From the NCBI RefSeq assembly GCF_004001245.1, contig NZ_AP018724.1:1046501-1110500 (forward strand): a stretch of 64,000 nucleotides of DNA, read 5' to 3'. This DNA is from Sulfurivermis fontis. GTDB lineage: Bacteria > Pseudomonadota > Gammaproteobacteria > Thiohalomonadales > Thiohalomonadaceae. The notes below the pieces were generated by a model. It did not search any database. It was not told the origin of the DNA and worked only from the letters and a program-made list of their open reading frames with translations. The translations under genes were made by a program, and so were the position numbers. Shown here piece by piece: positions 49,530-58,338 of this stretch (the first letter of the stretch is position 1; every line of letters starts with the position of its first letter).

Positions 49530-49901
49530 ATGAGCATCCTGCAAGAGATTCATAGCTGGTCGCGGCAAGCCTGCACGAAGGCCTCACGCAAGCCTCTCTC
49601 CACCCGAATACGCATCCCAGAGTCTTTGAGTGACATAATTACAAAATACCACGTGGATACACAGATGTGTATCCATTCCACATCGGCAAGCCCGAGATAC
49701 CCACACGAATCTAAAGAGCCCAAATGGCTCCATTCCAAGGGAAGGGGTAGTAACGGGAAGGGGCTTATCCGAAAGGGCTGGCGCAACGCCACAGGGGCGC
49801 TGCTTCAAAGGGGGGGCGGGAGAAAAAGGACTCTCGCCTCTAAGCACGCCGGCCGAACAGCGCCGGGTTGTTGGTTTTCGGATAGTCCAGTCCGTCGCTA
49901 A
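49530..49901 (+). pseudogene. Truncated gene, possibly an ATPase N-terminus
   Basis: The frame starts MSILQEIHSWSRQ with a good GGAGAAGC ribosome-binding site. This start resembles the first residues of a family of large ICE or defence AAA ATPases (ILQEIxxWS). After about 15 residues the sequence turns into low-quality coding text (repeated basic and Ser-rich stretches) and runs into the Dam gene from the other side. I read it as a leftover 5' end of a gene replaced by the downstream cassette. Confidence 0.35.
49655..49674. promoter_or_regulatory. 20-bp palindrome
   Basis: GGATACACA and TGTGTATCC flank a two-base centre. It lies in an AT-rich non-coding stretch between the PIN gene and the Dam gene. 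It may be an operator of a lost gene or of the cargo; no clear promoter is seen. Confidence 0.35.
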
Positions 49902-50700
49902 AAAACATCAATTCGCCGCCATTCCGTTTCGTTTGCGCGCTGTAGCTGAGGGTGTACCGTATCTTTCGCCGCTCCTTGTACAGTTTTGCGATTTCTGGCG
50001 CATCGTCGTAAGACACGATCCAATGCGTCCGCAGTTTCTGCTGCACCAGCTGAGCAATTCTGGCGTGGTCGGCCTCTGCATAATGATTGCGGTACAGCCG
50101 TTGAGCTTTGTTGAAATACGGCGGGTCGAGGTACACCAACGACCGTTTTGGGAATTTGGCGGCTTTAATAAAATCCTCAGCATCGAGGTTCGTTAATTGG
50201 ATGTGATGCTTGTGATCTTCAATTCGCTGCAACCGTTCAGCGATGCCGTCGCGATTGAACCTGGCGTCGATTAACCATTTGCCGGTCTGATCCAGACCAC
50301 CAATAACGCCGCCCCCAAGTATTCCAGAACGGTTGGTCCGGTTCAGAAACAGCGTCGCAAACGCCAGAGCAAGTCGTTTCTTCCGGCCTGGCCCAAGGTA
50401 GATTTCACGCTGCTTTTGCCACTCCTCAATGGTGAGCGGCACGTTGTGAACCATTTCGATCAGCGCTTGCGTCTCATTCAGGGCACAGTGCCAAAACGCG
50501 TGAATCGCCGGATCAATGTCATTCAGCCACACTTCCTTGGCGTAGCCGGTCATCACCAGCTCTAGCGCGATGCCAGCACCCCCTGCGTAGGGCTCTACGT
50601 AAACTCCGTCACACAGGTCGTTATCGACAAACACCTGACGAACAAATGGGGCAAGTTTTCCTTTCCCGCCCGGGTACCGCAATGGGGTGTAATAGCGCAT
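49840..50700 (-). CDS. Dam-family DNA adenine methyltransferase
   Basis: A 286-residue D12-class N6-adenine methyltransferase. The SAM-binding start is PLRYPGGKGKLAPFV with VEPYAGGAGIALELV, and the catalytic motif is SLVYLDPPYFN. Codon use and a higher AT content than neighbouring genes suggest later acquisition. No cognate restriction enzyme is obvious; it sits downstream of, and on the same strand as, a ParB-domain protein 54 bases away, so the two probably form a unit. Confidence 0.9.
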   Translation of the reverse strand: MRYYTPLRYPGGKGKLAPFVRQVFVDNDLCDGVYVEPYAGGAGIALELVMTGYAKEVWLNDIDPAIHAFWHCALNETQALIEMVHNVPLTIEEWQKQREIYLGPGRKKRLALAFATLFLNRTNRSGILGGGVIGGLDQTGKWLIDARFNRDGIAERLQRIEDHKHHIQLTNLDAEDFIKAAKFPKRSLVYLDPPYFNKAQRLYRNHYAEADHARIAQLVQQKLRTHWIVSYDDAPEIAKLYKERRKIRYTLSYSAQTKRNGGELMFFSDGLDYPKTNNPALFGRRA

Positions 50701-50754
50701 CGGTGGCCTCCGTGCCTGCGAGGATAAGACAAATCTGATTTGACGGCCACCACT

Positions 50755-52089
50755 TCATTTCAGATGGGCATAGAGGATATCCAGGAACGACTGGACGTTG
50801 TCCCAGGCCGTCGCCAAATCGGGACCGGTTGGGTGGAAATGGCGGTTGTGCACGTAGGCATTGAAGGTATTGAACGAGAGCGGATTGTGCGGGCTGGCGA
50901 TCGCCGCCTTGATCCCTTTCAACTCGTGTTTGCTGGCCCATTTCTGCTGGTCCATGTGCGCAGCTGCTTTTTCGGCCTTCTTGGACAGGTTGTCTCCGTC
51001 GTTATATGCAACCGAATTGTGGTCCAGATAGAGCTCGATACTCAGCTCGACGAATACGCGGAAAAGTACGGACACCGCATTGCGGTAATCATTAAGTTCG
51101 AGATCCCGCAATTCGTGAAAGATTGCCCGTAGCCGCGTGTCCTTGATCGAATACTGAACGCCAGCCGGCACCAAGTACTTGCGTTGGTGCGAAGGACGGG
51201 GACCGCGCAGTTTCGATTGCACCTGGGAGGGCTGCGCAGGGGGTACCATCGGCCGGGAGTCCTTCACCTCCCGTTGTTGATTTGGCGTATGCTCCGGCGG
51301 GAAGCCATTGATGTATTCCCTTTGTTTTGCGGCATCGTAAACCTTTCCGACCGCCATCCCGTCCGCAATGTCCCGCAATACCTTGGTCAACCCCTTAAGC
51401 ACTTCGGATTCGTGAAGAAATCGCCGGGGGACACCGTCGGCACTGGCAATTCCAAGGAAATCGCGGACCTCGGGATTCTTGAGAAGGCGATCAAGCGTCG
51501 ATATCTTGAACCCCTTCCCAGTGACCTTGGCCTTCAGATCATCATCCAGCTTGTCCAGGATGGAATCGACGACTGCGTGGCTGAAAGCGTAACGCCCTTT
51601 CTTTCCGAGACGCTGCAGATGTCTGCTTTTCTGCATGGCGTCCCAGGGAAGGGTTCCGACGCCATCTTGAGGCCCCTGATGGCGCAGTTCGATCCACTGG
51701 TCTGCTTCTTCGACAGAATCCGCGACGACGAACTCTATCTTGCGAGGGATATTCACTTTAGCCTGACCGCGAATCGCCGCAAACTTGCGACGCAACTTGG
51801 GATCGGAGCAGCGATCCGGGTTGTCGAGCAACTTGAGGGCGGTGATCCGCCGATTCCCCTCCCACACGATGTAATCGCCTTTGGTGTTGGGATCAGGCAA
51901 CGCAAGCATGCCATCCAAGGGGCTCAGACCGCGCTCGGCGATATCCGTGGCGAGATTCCGAATCTCATCGCCGAGATGCTCAAGCATCCACGCAATGCAG
52001 TCGGGCTCGGAAGGCAAGGGACCGTGCCGGTCGTTTTCCTTGTTCAACCGGAGACGGGCTAGCGGGATGTCGAGTCGCTCGTAAGGCAT
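50755..52089 (-). CDS. ParB-domain protein with a separate C-terminal helical domain
   Basis: A 444-residue protein. The N-terminal ParB/Srx domain has LDIPLARLRLNKENDRHGPL and DYIVWEGNRRITALKLL, the expected GNRR nucleotide-binding motif. A helical middle part and a linker with many Pro residues follow. The C-terminal 120 residues (AVSVLFRVFVELSIELYL, then FNTFNAYVHNRHFHPTGPDL) look like a helical domain, perhaps HEPN-like. Paired with the Dam gene, it may be a defence or anti-restriction cassette; this is inference. The start is the ATG at 52089. Confidence 0.72.
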   Translation of the reverse strand: MPYERLDIPLARLRLNKENDRHGPLPSEPDCIAWMLEHLGDEIRNLATDIAERGLSPLDGMLALPDPNTKGDYIVWEGNRRITALKLLDNPDRCSDPKLRRKFAAIRGQAKVNIPRKIEFVVADSVEEADQWIELRHQGPQDGVGTLPWDAMQKSRHLQRLGKKGRYAFSHAVVDSILDKLDDDLKAKVTGKGFKISTLDRLLKNPEVRDFLGIASADGVPRRFLHESEVLKGLTKVLRDIADGMAVGKVYDAAKQREYINGFPPEHTPNQQREVKDSRPMVPPAQPSQVQSKLRGPRPSHQRKYLVPAGVQYSIKDTRLRAIFHELRDLELNDYRNAVSVLFRVFVELSIELYLDHNSVAYNDGDNLSKKAEKAAAHMDQQKWASKHELKGIKAAIASPHNPLSFNTFNAYVHNRHFHPTGPDLATAWDNVQSFLDILYAHLK

Positions 52090-52114
52090 CAGAGTTCCTT
52101 TTCGTGTGCTTGAA

Positions 52115-52152
52115 CGGACGCAATAATTCCACCCACAATTCGTCCGAATTAT
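52115..52152. promoter_or_regulatory. Interleaved inverted repeats between divergent genes
   Basis: CGGACG/CGTCCG (52115-52120 and 52141-52146) and ATAATTC/GAATTAT (52123-52129 and 52146-52152) overlap in the 103-base gap between the ParB-domain gene and traI. This AT-rich spot is a likely control point for one or both divergent genes. Confidence 0.4.
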
Positions 52153-52192
52153 CCCTAGACCGGCCCCGGTTGCCAAGGAACCATGCGGCCCC

Positions 52193-54031
52193 ATGCTTGG
52201 CCGCCTATTCCGTCGCGACAGTCCCCGTGTCGATGCTCCGTCCCCGGACGGGCGCTTTTCGATCGACCCACCGGAGGTCCTGCTGGCCCCCCACGCCCGC
52301 GTAATCGCCTCGATTCGTGGAATGACGGGCGTGCCGGATACGCATTGGGCCGCGTTGTACAGCCCCCTTTTCGGAGCGCTTGCCCGGTTCGTGCAGCAAC
52401 TGCCGGCATCCGAGGCGCATCATCACGCCGCGCCGGGGGGCCTCCTGCGCCACGCACTGGAGGTCGCGCTCGAGGCCATGAAGCTCCGCCGCGGTGCCCT
52501 GCTGCCACCCGGCGCGTCCGCCGAAGAGCTCGCCCGCCTCCAGGACGTCTGGTCGTATGCCTGCGTCACGGCGGCTCTCCTGCACGACATCGGCAAACCG
52601 CTCGCCGACCAGCGCGTAACGCTGTTCAGTCCTGACCACGCGTCGATCGGGTTTTGGAGCCCGGTTGACGGCCCGATGCCGCCCCCGGCGCGGTACTACC
52701 GCGTCGAGTTCGTGACCAAGCGCCGTTACCGGCGGCACGAGCGGCTCGCGCCCCTGCTGGCCGGCCACATCGTCCCGGCCCAGGGCCTCCGCTGGCTCGC
52801 CGACGAACCCGAGGTGATGGACGCCTGGCTCGCGGCCCTGCAGGGCGAATACGAGGCAGCAGGCCCGCTCGGCGCCATCGTGGCCAAGGCGGATGGCCTC
52901 TCGGTCGCGCGGGACCTGTCCGGCGGCGGAAAGGTGCAGCTGCCCACCGCGCGGACAAGGCCACTGTCCGAACGTCTGATTACCGCGCTGCGGTATTTAC
53001 TTGCCCGCGACGAGCTTCCCCTCAACCGCCGCGGCGCCGCCGGCTTCCTCGCCGGCGACGATTTGTGGCTGGTCTCCAAGAGGGTGCTCGACGCCCTGCG
53101 CGAGCAACTCGCGCGCGAAGGCCAGACGGGTGTTCCCTCGCGCAATGACCGCCTGATGGACGAGCTGCAACAGCACGGCCTGCTCATTCCCAACGAAGAC
53201 CACGCGATATGGACCTGCGAGGTGCGCATCGGCGACTGGACGCAACGCCTCACGCTGCTGCGCATGGAGGCCTCGGCGATATGGTCAAACCCGGAACGCC
53301 GGCCGGTTCCTCTCGACGGTACCGTGATACCGGTGGCCGGAGCCCCTGAGGACGGGGCGGATGCTGACGCCGCCGGCGAAACCGCCGCGGAGCCCTGCAC
53401 GGCCGCGCCGGAGACGAATCGGGCCACGCGGAATGCGCCGCAGGAGAGCGCCGGGCATCCGGCGGAACCTGGTAGCGCCCAAGGCTACGACGATCTCCCA
53501 CTGCCCTACGACATCGAGGCGCCCGGAGGAGGGACGGCAATTCCATCGACTGAGCCCTCCGCGGGCAACCGACATCACGCCGGTGAGGCCTCGGTCGGAA
53601 GCACGCCGCAAGACGACGAGGACGAGGATGCAGGCAGGCGCTTCGTTGCCTGGCTCAAAGACAACATCGCCAGCGGCCGGGTGGAGATCAACACGGTCAA
53701 TGCCCGCCTGCATGTCCTGCCCCAGGGCCTGGCCCTGATCTCGCCGGGCATCTTCCGCGACTTCGACTCGGTGCGCTGGGACAAGGCGCAGAAGCGCTTC
53801 CAGAAGATGAAGCTGCACCTCAAACGCCCGGACGGCACCAACATCTGGACCTGCCGCGTGGCCAAGGACCGCAAGCAGTCGCGCATCAAGGTCATGCTGA
53901 TCCCCGAACCCGAAAGTGCGCTCGGTGTGAAGCTGCCCCCGCCCAACCCCGCGGTAACCCTGCTGACAGAGAACGGCGGCGAGACCGCAAAAGACTCCGA
54001 GAAAAAGGTGGGTGATGGCCAGGTTGTTTGA
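52193..54031 (+). CDS. traI: TraI, MobH-class relaxase
   Basis: A 612-residue TraI_2/MobH relaxase. The N-terminal domain contains the histidine signature EAHHHAAPGGLLRHALEVALE and HD-like VTAALLHDIGKPLADQ, the hallmark of MobH enzymes. A disordered linker (about residues 365-475) leads to the TraI_2 C-terminal winged domain (GRRFVAWLKDNIASGRVEIN to WTCRVAKDRKQ). It nicks oriT and leads the transferred strand. The end overlaps traD by 17 bases. Confidence 0.93.
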   Translation: MLGRLFRRDSPRVDAPSPDGRFSIDPPEVLLAPHARVIASIRGMTGVPDTHWAALYSPLFGALARFVQQLPASEAHHHAAPGGLLRHALEVALEAMKLRRGALLPPGASAEELARLQDVWSYACVTAALLHDIGKPLADQRVTLFSPDHASIGFWSPVDGPMPPPARYYRVEFVTKRRYRRHERLAPLLAGHIVPAQGLRWLADEPEVMDAWLAALQGEYEAAGPLGAIVAKADGLSVARDLSGGGKVQLPTARTRPLSERLITALRYLLARDELPLNRRGAAGFLAGDDLWLVSKRVLDALREQLAREGQTGVPSRNDRLMDELQQHGLLIPNEDHAIWTCEVRIGDWTQRLTLLRMEASAIWSNPERRPVPLDGTVIPVAGAPEDGADADAAGETAAEPCTAAPETNRATRNAPQESAGHPAEPGSAQGYDDLPLPYDIEAPGGGTAIPSTEPSAGNRHHAGEASVGSTPQDDEDEDAGRRFVAWLKDNIASGRVEINTVNARLHVLPQGLALISPGIFRDFDSVRWDKAQKRFQKMKLHLKRPDGTNIWTCRVAKDRKQSRIKVMLIPEPESALGVKLPPPNPAVTLLTENGGETAKDSEKKVGDGQVV

Positions 54032-56045
54032 CAACCGGCTGCGGCCGGCCGTTGAGTTTCTGCCGGCGACGGTGCTGACGGGCTTGGCCGGCACCCTGGT
54101 CACCCAACCGGACAACATCGCTCCATTGATGCCTGGCGTAGCCACGGCGACGGCCGGGCTGTTCGCGGCTGCCGCGGCGTGGCGCACCGTACAAGGAGCG
54201 CGCGTGCTCGCCTACCGATCGCGCCTGCGGCGCCTGCCACGTTATGTACTTCGCGGTGACCAGATACCTTGGTCCTCGACCAGGCTGTTCCTGGGTCGCG
54301 GTTTCCGGTGGGACCAGCGCCACAGCCAGCGCTTGGTTGAGGCCCGTAATCCGGAAGCACGCAAGTATCTGGAACCGAGCTCCGCTTACCGGTTGGTGCG
54401 AGCCCTCGAGCTGAAGTGGGAACGACAGCGGCTCCTGCGCCGCTTGTCCCGGTACACGCAGGCCGACGCATGGTGGAACCCGGTGCGGCCACTGCCGCCC
54501 GTGGGGGGTGACTCTGCACTGCATGGCGTGGGTCTTGAAGACGAAGAGGATAGCTGGCTGCCCCTCGATGAACGCCAGGGCCACTTGCTGGTAATGGGCA
54601 CCACGGGTGTCGGCAAGACCCGCCTTGCAGAGCTGCTGGTGGCCCAGGACATCCGCCGCGGCGACGTGGTCATCGTTGTCGATCCGAAAGGCGATCTGGA
54701 TTTGCTGCGGCGGATGTTCGCCGAGGCAAAGCGAGCCGGCAAACTCGACAAGTTCCATATCTTCCACCTGGGGTTCGCGGAAATCAGCGAGCGCTACAAC
54801 CCGGTGGGCGAGTTCGCACGCATCACTGAGGTGGCAACCCGGACAACCGCACCGCTGCCGAACGAAGGTAACTCAGCCGCTTTCAAGGAATTCGCCTGGC
54901 GGTTCTCCAACGCCGTGGCCCAGGCCCTGGTCGGGCTGGGCCGCAAACCCGATCTCAAGTCTCTCGGTCGCTACGTCACTCATATCGAGCCATTGCTGGT
55001 CGACTACTTCAAGCTGTGGCTGGACGCACACGGACCTGAGGACTGGCGCCAGACGGTGGATCGCATGGTGGCGGACGAGGACTTTCCGAAGCGGCTGCCG
55101 ACAGCGCTGAAGAGCCGCGATCGCTACGCTGCGGCACTGGTGACTTTCTACAAAGAGCGCAACCTCTACGACCCGGTCTGCGACGGTCTGAAGAGCACCT
55201 TCGAATACGACAAGACCTACTTCGACAAGCTGACCGCGAGCCTGCTGCCGCTCATCGAGAAACTGACGTCGGGGCGCGTTGGCGAGCTGATCGCCCCCGA
55301 CTACGAAGACGCCAACGACCACCGCCCCATCCTCGAATGGAGCAAGGTGATCCGGGAGGGGGGCATCGTTTATGTCGGGCTCGATGCGCTCTCCGACCCA
55401 GAGGTGGCGCATGCCGTCGGCAATGCAATGTTGGCCGACCTGACCTCCATTGCCGGCCGCCTGTACAAGCACGGTCATGCCCACGGCCTGCCGGGCGATC
55501 CGGGCCGCCCCCCGGTCATCAACCTCCACCTCGACGAGTTCAATGAAATCGTCGGCGACGAGTTTATCCCGCTGGTCAACAAAGCCCGCGGCGCCGGCTT
55601 CCGGGTTACCGCGTATACGCAGACCGGTACAGACGTTGAGGCTGGAATCGGCGACCGGGCAAAAGCAGGCCAGATCTTCGGCAACTTCAATAACCGGATC
55701 ATGCTGCGCGTTGTTCATCCGGACACCGCCTGCCTGCTCACCGACCAGCTCCCCAAGGTGCGCGTCTACACCAAGGTCGCGGAAAGCCGCACTACCGACA
55801 ATAACGACCCCAACAGTCCGGTCGATTTCACCTCACAAAACGCCGATCGCCTTACCGAAACGGAAGTGGAGATGCTCACCCCGGCCGACCTGGTGAGTCT
55901 GCCCAAGGGGCAGGCCTTTGCTCTCATCGAGGGCGGTCGGCTCTACAAGCTCCGCCTGCCGCTCGCGGGCGACGATCCGCTGTTGCCCAGGGACATGATC
56001 CAGATCGCGGCCTGGGCCGATGAACGCTATCGGATGGCTGCATGA
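54015..56045 (+). CDS. traD: TraD, type IV coupling protein (SXT/TOL type)
   Basis: A 676-residue coupling ATPase. An N-terminal membrane segment (about residues 20-60, TVLTGLAGTLV and LFAAAAAWRTV) precedes Walker A VMGTTGVGKTRLAELL, then VVIVVDPKGDLDLLRRMFA, and Walker B NLHLDEFNEIVGDEFIPL. The C-terminal YTQTGTDVEAGIGDRAKAGQ stretch is typical of the SXT/TOL TraD family. It brings the relaxosome to the channel. A GTG at 54012 is an alternative start. Confidence 0.93.
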   Translation: MARLFDNRLRPAVEFLPATVLTGLAGTLVTQPDNIAPLMPGVATATAGLFAAAAAWRTVQGARVLAYRSRLRRLPRYVLRGDQIPWSSTRLFLGRGFRWDQRHSQRLVEARNPEARKYLEPSSAYRLVRALELKWERQRLLRRLSRYTQADAWWNPVRPLPPVGGDSALHGVGLEDEEDSWLPLDERQGHLLVMGTTGVGKTRLAELLVAQDIRRGDVVIVVDPKGDLDLLRRMFAEAKRAGKLDKFHIFHLGFAEISERYNPVGEFARITEVATRTTAPLPNEGNSAAFKEFAWRFSNAVAQALVGLGRKPDLKSLGRYVTHIEPLLVDYFKLWLDAHGPEDWRQTVDRMVADEDFPKRLPTALKSRDRYAAALVTFYKERNLYDPVCDGLKSTFEYDKTYFDKLTASLLPLIEKLTSGRVGELIAPDYEDANDHRPILEWSKVIREGGIVYVGLDALSDPEVAHAVGNAMLADLTSIAGRLYKHGHAHGLPGDPGRPPVINLHLDEFNEIVGDEFIPLVNKARGAGFRVTAYTQTGTDVEAGIGDRAKAGQIFGNFNNRIMLRVVHPDTACLLTDQLPKVRVYTKVAESRTTDNNDPNSPVDFTSQNADRLTETEVEMLTPADLVSLPKGQAFALIEGGRLYKLRLPLAGDDPLLPRDMIQIAAWADERYRMAA

Positions 56046-56710
56046 GAGAACGTCGCACGGGGTTGGTGGCGCTGGTTCTGTGGACGGGACTGCTCATCCT
56101 GCTCACGCTGTTTCTGCACTTCGTCTATGCCGTCTGGCCGTGGCCTGACGCACCGCGCGGTGCAGCGCCGCTACGCGAGGCGGTTGTGACGGAGCGTGCA
56201 CGTGTCGAGAAACTGGCGTCGGCATCTTCCGTCGGCATGATCAGCACGGCAATTGAATGGACCTACCGCATCGGTTTCGAGTGGACCGGCATGGATTACC
56301 TTATGCGCTCGGCAATGGAGCAGGCGCCGCGCGGGGGAACCGACGAAATCGGCCGGCGCACGGCCGCAGCCACCTGGACGCTCCTTGAACCCCTCTACTG
56401 GAGCGTGCAACTCACAGGGCTTCGCCTCGGCGTCCTCTTTGCGTCGCTCCCGCTTTTCCTGGTAGCCGCGATTGGCGGTGCCGCAGACGGCGCCGCGGCC
56501 TGGTATCTGCGGCGTGTTGGCGTGGGCCGCGAATCAGGTTTCATCTACCACCGGGCAAAACTCGCCTTTTGGACAGCGCTGTTCGCGCTCTGGGCGGTTT
56601 ACCTGCTGCCTCCTGTTGCTCTCGACCCGATGACGGTTATCCCGCCGTTCGTTGCACTGTTCGGGCTCACCGTGCGCATCGCAGTGAGCTGGTTCAAGAA
56701 GTACCTCTAA
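56042..56710 (+). CDS. DUF4400 ICE membrane protein
   Basis: A 222-residue membrane protein recognised as the DUF4400/TIGR03747-type ICE family by position after traD and by its layout: an N-terminal membrane helix (LVALVLWTGLLILLTLFLHFVY), a soluble loop with IEWTYRIGFEWTGMDYLM, and three C-terminal helices (GLRLGVLFASLPLFLVAAIG, FWTALFALWAVYLLPPVALD, VIPPFVALFGLTVRI). It overlaps the traD stop by four bases. The function is unknown, presumably in transfer. Confidence 0.82.
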   Translation: MRERRTGLVALVLWTGLLILLTLFLHFVYAVWPWPDAPRGAAPLREAVVTERARVEKLASASSVGMISTAIEWTYRIGFEWTGMDYLMRSAMEQAPRGGTDEIGRRTAAATWTLLEPLYWSVQLTGLRLGVLFASLPLFLVAAIGGAADGAAAWYLRRVGVGRESGFIYHRAKLAFWTALFALWAVYLLPPVALDPMTVIPPFVALFGLTVRIAVSWFKKYL

Positions 56711-56790
56711 GGATGTCGCCCTCCTCGCCGCCCCTAAGATCGCCCTCGTCTTATACGGAGACGGAAACAAAAGCAAAAAAGGAGAACGAC

Positions 56791-57714
56791 ATGCAAGCTG
56801 CGGAGAAACTGCAATTTACGGCTATGGAGCATTTGCTCCAATCCTACCTGCTCGAGAACCTGGTACGCCCTGCGACAGCCAGGACTTACGAGCAGGCGGT
56901 CCGACGTTGGACTGAGGAAACGGGGATGTCGTGCATCGAGGCCATTACCCGCGATGATGTCTTGAAGTGGCGCAATGACATCCTCTCCCGTGCCCGCCCT
57001 GAGACCTGGAACAAATACCGGCGCCATCTTCGGGCGCTGTTCAATTACGCGGTATCCCGCGGCTGGTTAGGCACAAACATCTTTTCCGCCGTTCCGCCCG
57101 CGCGCGCGGGAACGCGCCTGAAGAAAACGGTCGATGTCGATGTTGTGCGCAAGGCTCTCGTCTTTCTCGACGACGAGGACGAAAGTCTGCGGCCGGGATG
57201 GTTCTGGGCCATGGTCGTGCGCGCGATCTACTTCACCGGCGTCCGCCGACGGCAGATAGTCGAGCTGCGCTGGGGCGACGTGAACCTGGACGCTGGCACC
57301 TGGCGGATACGCGCAGAAACGTGCAAGACGCACCGGGAATGGTTTCTGCCATTGGTGCCCCAAGTGGTTGAAGACCTCACCGAACTCTACCGGCGCACCT
57401 GTGAACGCCTTAAGGGGAAACCAGGAAAGCACTACCAGGTGTACAACGTGTCGCTCTTCTACCCGCGCTACAAAGGGCCGGAGTTGAAGGAGGATCAGAT
57501 CGGCGGATTCTTCCACCGGCTGTCAGAGGCGCTGGAGGAACCGATCACCTCGCATCGCCTGCGTCACACCATGGCCACGATGCTTGCGGTGCACGGCGAT
57601 ATCCGCACGCTGCAGGAGATCCTGGGGCACACGAATCTGAGTACGACGATGGTGTACGTGCATCCGGACGTGGAGCGGATGCGATCGTTGATGGCACGGT
57701 TACCCAACTTGTAA
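56791..57714 (+). CDS. int: Tyrosine recombinase (ICE integrase)
   Basis: A 307-residue tyrosine recombinase of XerC/D size. A SAM-like N-terminal core-binding domain (LLENLVRPATARTYEQAVRR) precedes the catalytic domain: Arg in FTGVRRRQIVEL (about residue 152), Lys in CKTHREWF, HxxR in SHRLRHTM, His in ILGHTN and Tyr in TTMVYVHP (about residue 289). It catalyses integration and excision at att sites. The ATG at 56791 has an AAAAAAGGAGAAC ribosome-binding site. It is the last ICE gene, 200 bp from ssrA. Confidence 0.92.
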   Translation: MQAAEKLQFTAMEHLLQSYLLENLVRPATARTYEQAVRRWTEETGMSCIEAITRDDVLKWRNDILSRARPETWNKYRRHLRALFNYAVSRGWLGTNIFSAVPPARAGTRLKKTVDVDVVRKALVFLDDEDESLRPGWFWAMVVRAIYFTGVRRRQIVELRWGDVNLDAGTWRIRAETCKTHREWFLPLVPQVVEDLTELYRRTCERLKGKPGKHYQVYNVSLFYPRYKGPELKEDQIGGFFHRLSEALEEPITSHRLRHTMATMLAVHGDIRTLQEILGHTNLSTTMVYVHPDVERMRSLMARLPNL

Positions 57715-57809
57715 CCGACTAATAATTGTGGTAAATGTCGCTGACGTATTACCGGGAGTGGTGTTTCGCGGGAACGCGAAGGTCTGTCCCCGTCGATGCG
57801 GCAAGACAT

Positions 57810-57851
57810 CCGAAAAGAAACCGGGAGGTTGGTATGCGCCCAACCTCCCGG
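57810..57851 (-). terminator. Rho-independent terminator facing from ssrA
   Basis: On the minus strand CCGGGAGGTTGG pairs perfectly over 12 bp with CCAACCTCCCGG around a seven-base loop, followed by TTTCTTTT. It lies about 70 bases after the tmRNA 3' end and probably terminates ssrA. On the + strand the hairpin could also stop integrase transcription, with a weaker tail. Confidence 0.75.
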
Positions 57852-57918
57852 AATTTCACGTATTACCGAGGGTGTCTTGCCTCTGATCCCTGGTTCGGGT
57901 GGGACGTTGTCCCAAAAA

Positions 57919-58280
57919 TGGTGGAGGCGGCGGGAATCGAACCCGCGTCCGCAAGCCCTCTGCCATCGGCTCTACATGCTTATCCACGCCTATTGGTTTA
58001 ACCGGCTGCTACCCGACGGGCAGGGAAGACAGACGGCGAGTCCGGTAAGGTATTAGCGACGCGGCCCCGAACGAACCTTGTCGCGATCCTGTGAGAGTCG
58101 ACCCCCGATTACGGACGCACAGGCACGGCTCCGGTCGGAGGGCACCCTACTGGGTTTTAAGCAGCGAGTGCGTAGTTGTCGTCGTTGGCAACTATTTGGT
58201 TTGCAGCGTGTTTTACGAGGTCACCGCACCTCGGCATGCACCTCCGGTTTCGCAACCCACGTCGAAGCCAGGTCGCCCCC
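57919..58280 (-). ncRNA. ssrA: tmRNA (ssrA)
   Basis: The minus strand shows a one-piece tmRNA: the 5' end GGGGGCGACCTGGCTTCGAC pairs with the 3' CGCCTCCACCA end as tRNA-like acceptor stem, and the T-arm GGGTTCGATTCCCGC is present. The resume region encodes the tag ANDDNYALAA followed by TAA. Total length is about 362 nt with encoded CCA. With SmpB it rescues stalled ribosomes. Its 3' end is a frequent integration target, but no second copy of it is found at the left ICE end. Confidence 0.93.
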
Positions 58281-58301
58281 CTTGGTATCGGAACATTGGA
58301 G

Positions 58302-58330
58302 ATGATAGCGGCCGGGAAGTTCCCTGTCAC
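58302..58330 (-). promoter_or_regulatory. ssrA promoter
   Basis: GTGACA (58325-58330, read on the minus strand), a 17-base spacer and TATCAT (58302-58307) precede ssrA. The mature 5' end is about 22 bases after the -10 box, consistent with a precursor trimmed by RNase P. Confidence 0.55.
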
Positions 58331-58338
58331 GGTGAACT

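Noticed and set aside
5764-57943. tRNA-Phe and tmRNA T-arms as a matched attL/attR pair
   Set aside because: Only the T-arm consensus (about 11 bases) and TGGTGG agree; real att repeats are usually longer and identical, so the mismatch is reported as a puzzle instead.
57721-58305. Several short ORFs across the ssrA region
   Set aside because: They overlap the tmRNA gene and its terminator, which explain the sequence.
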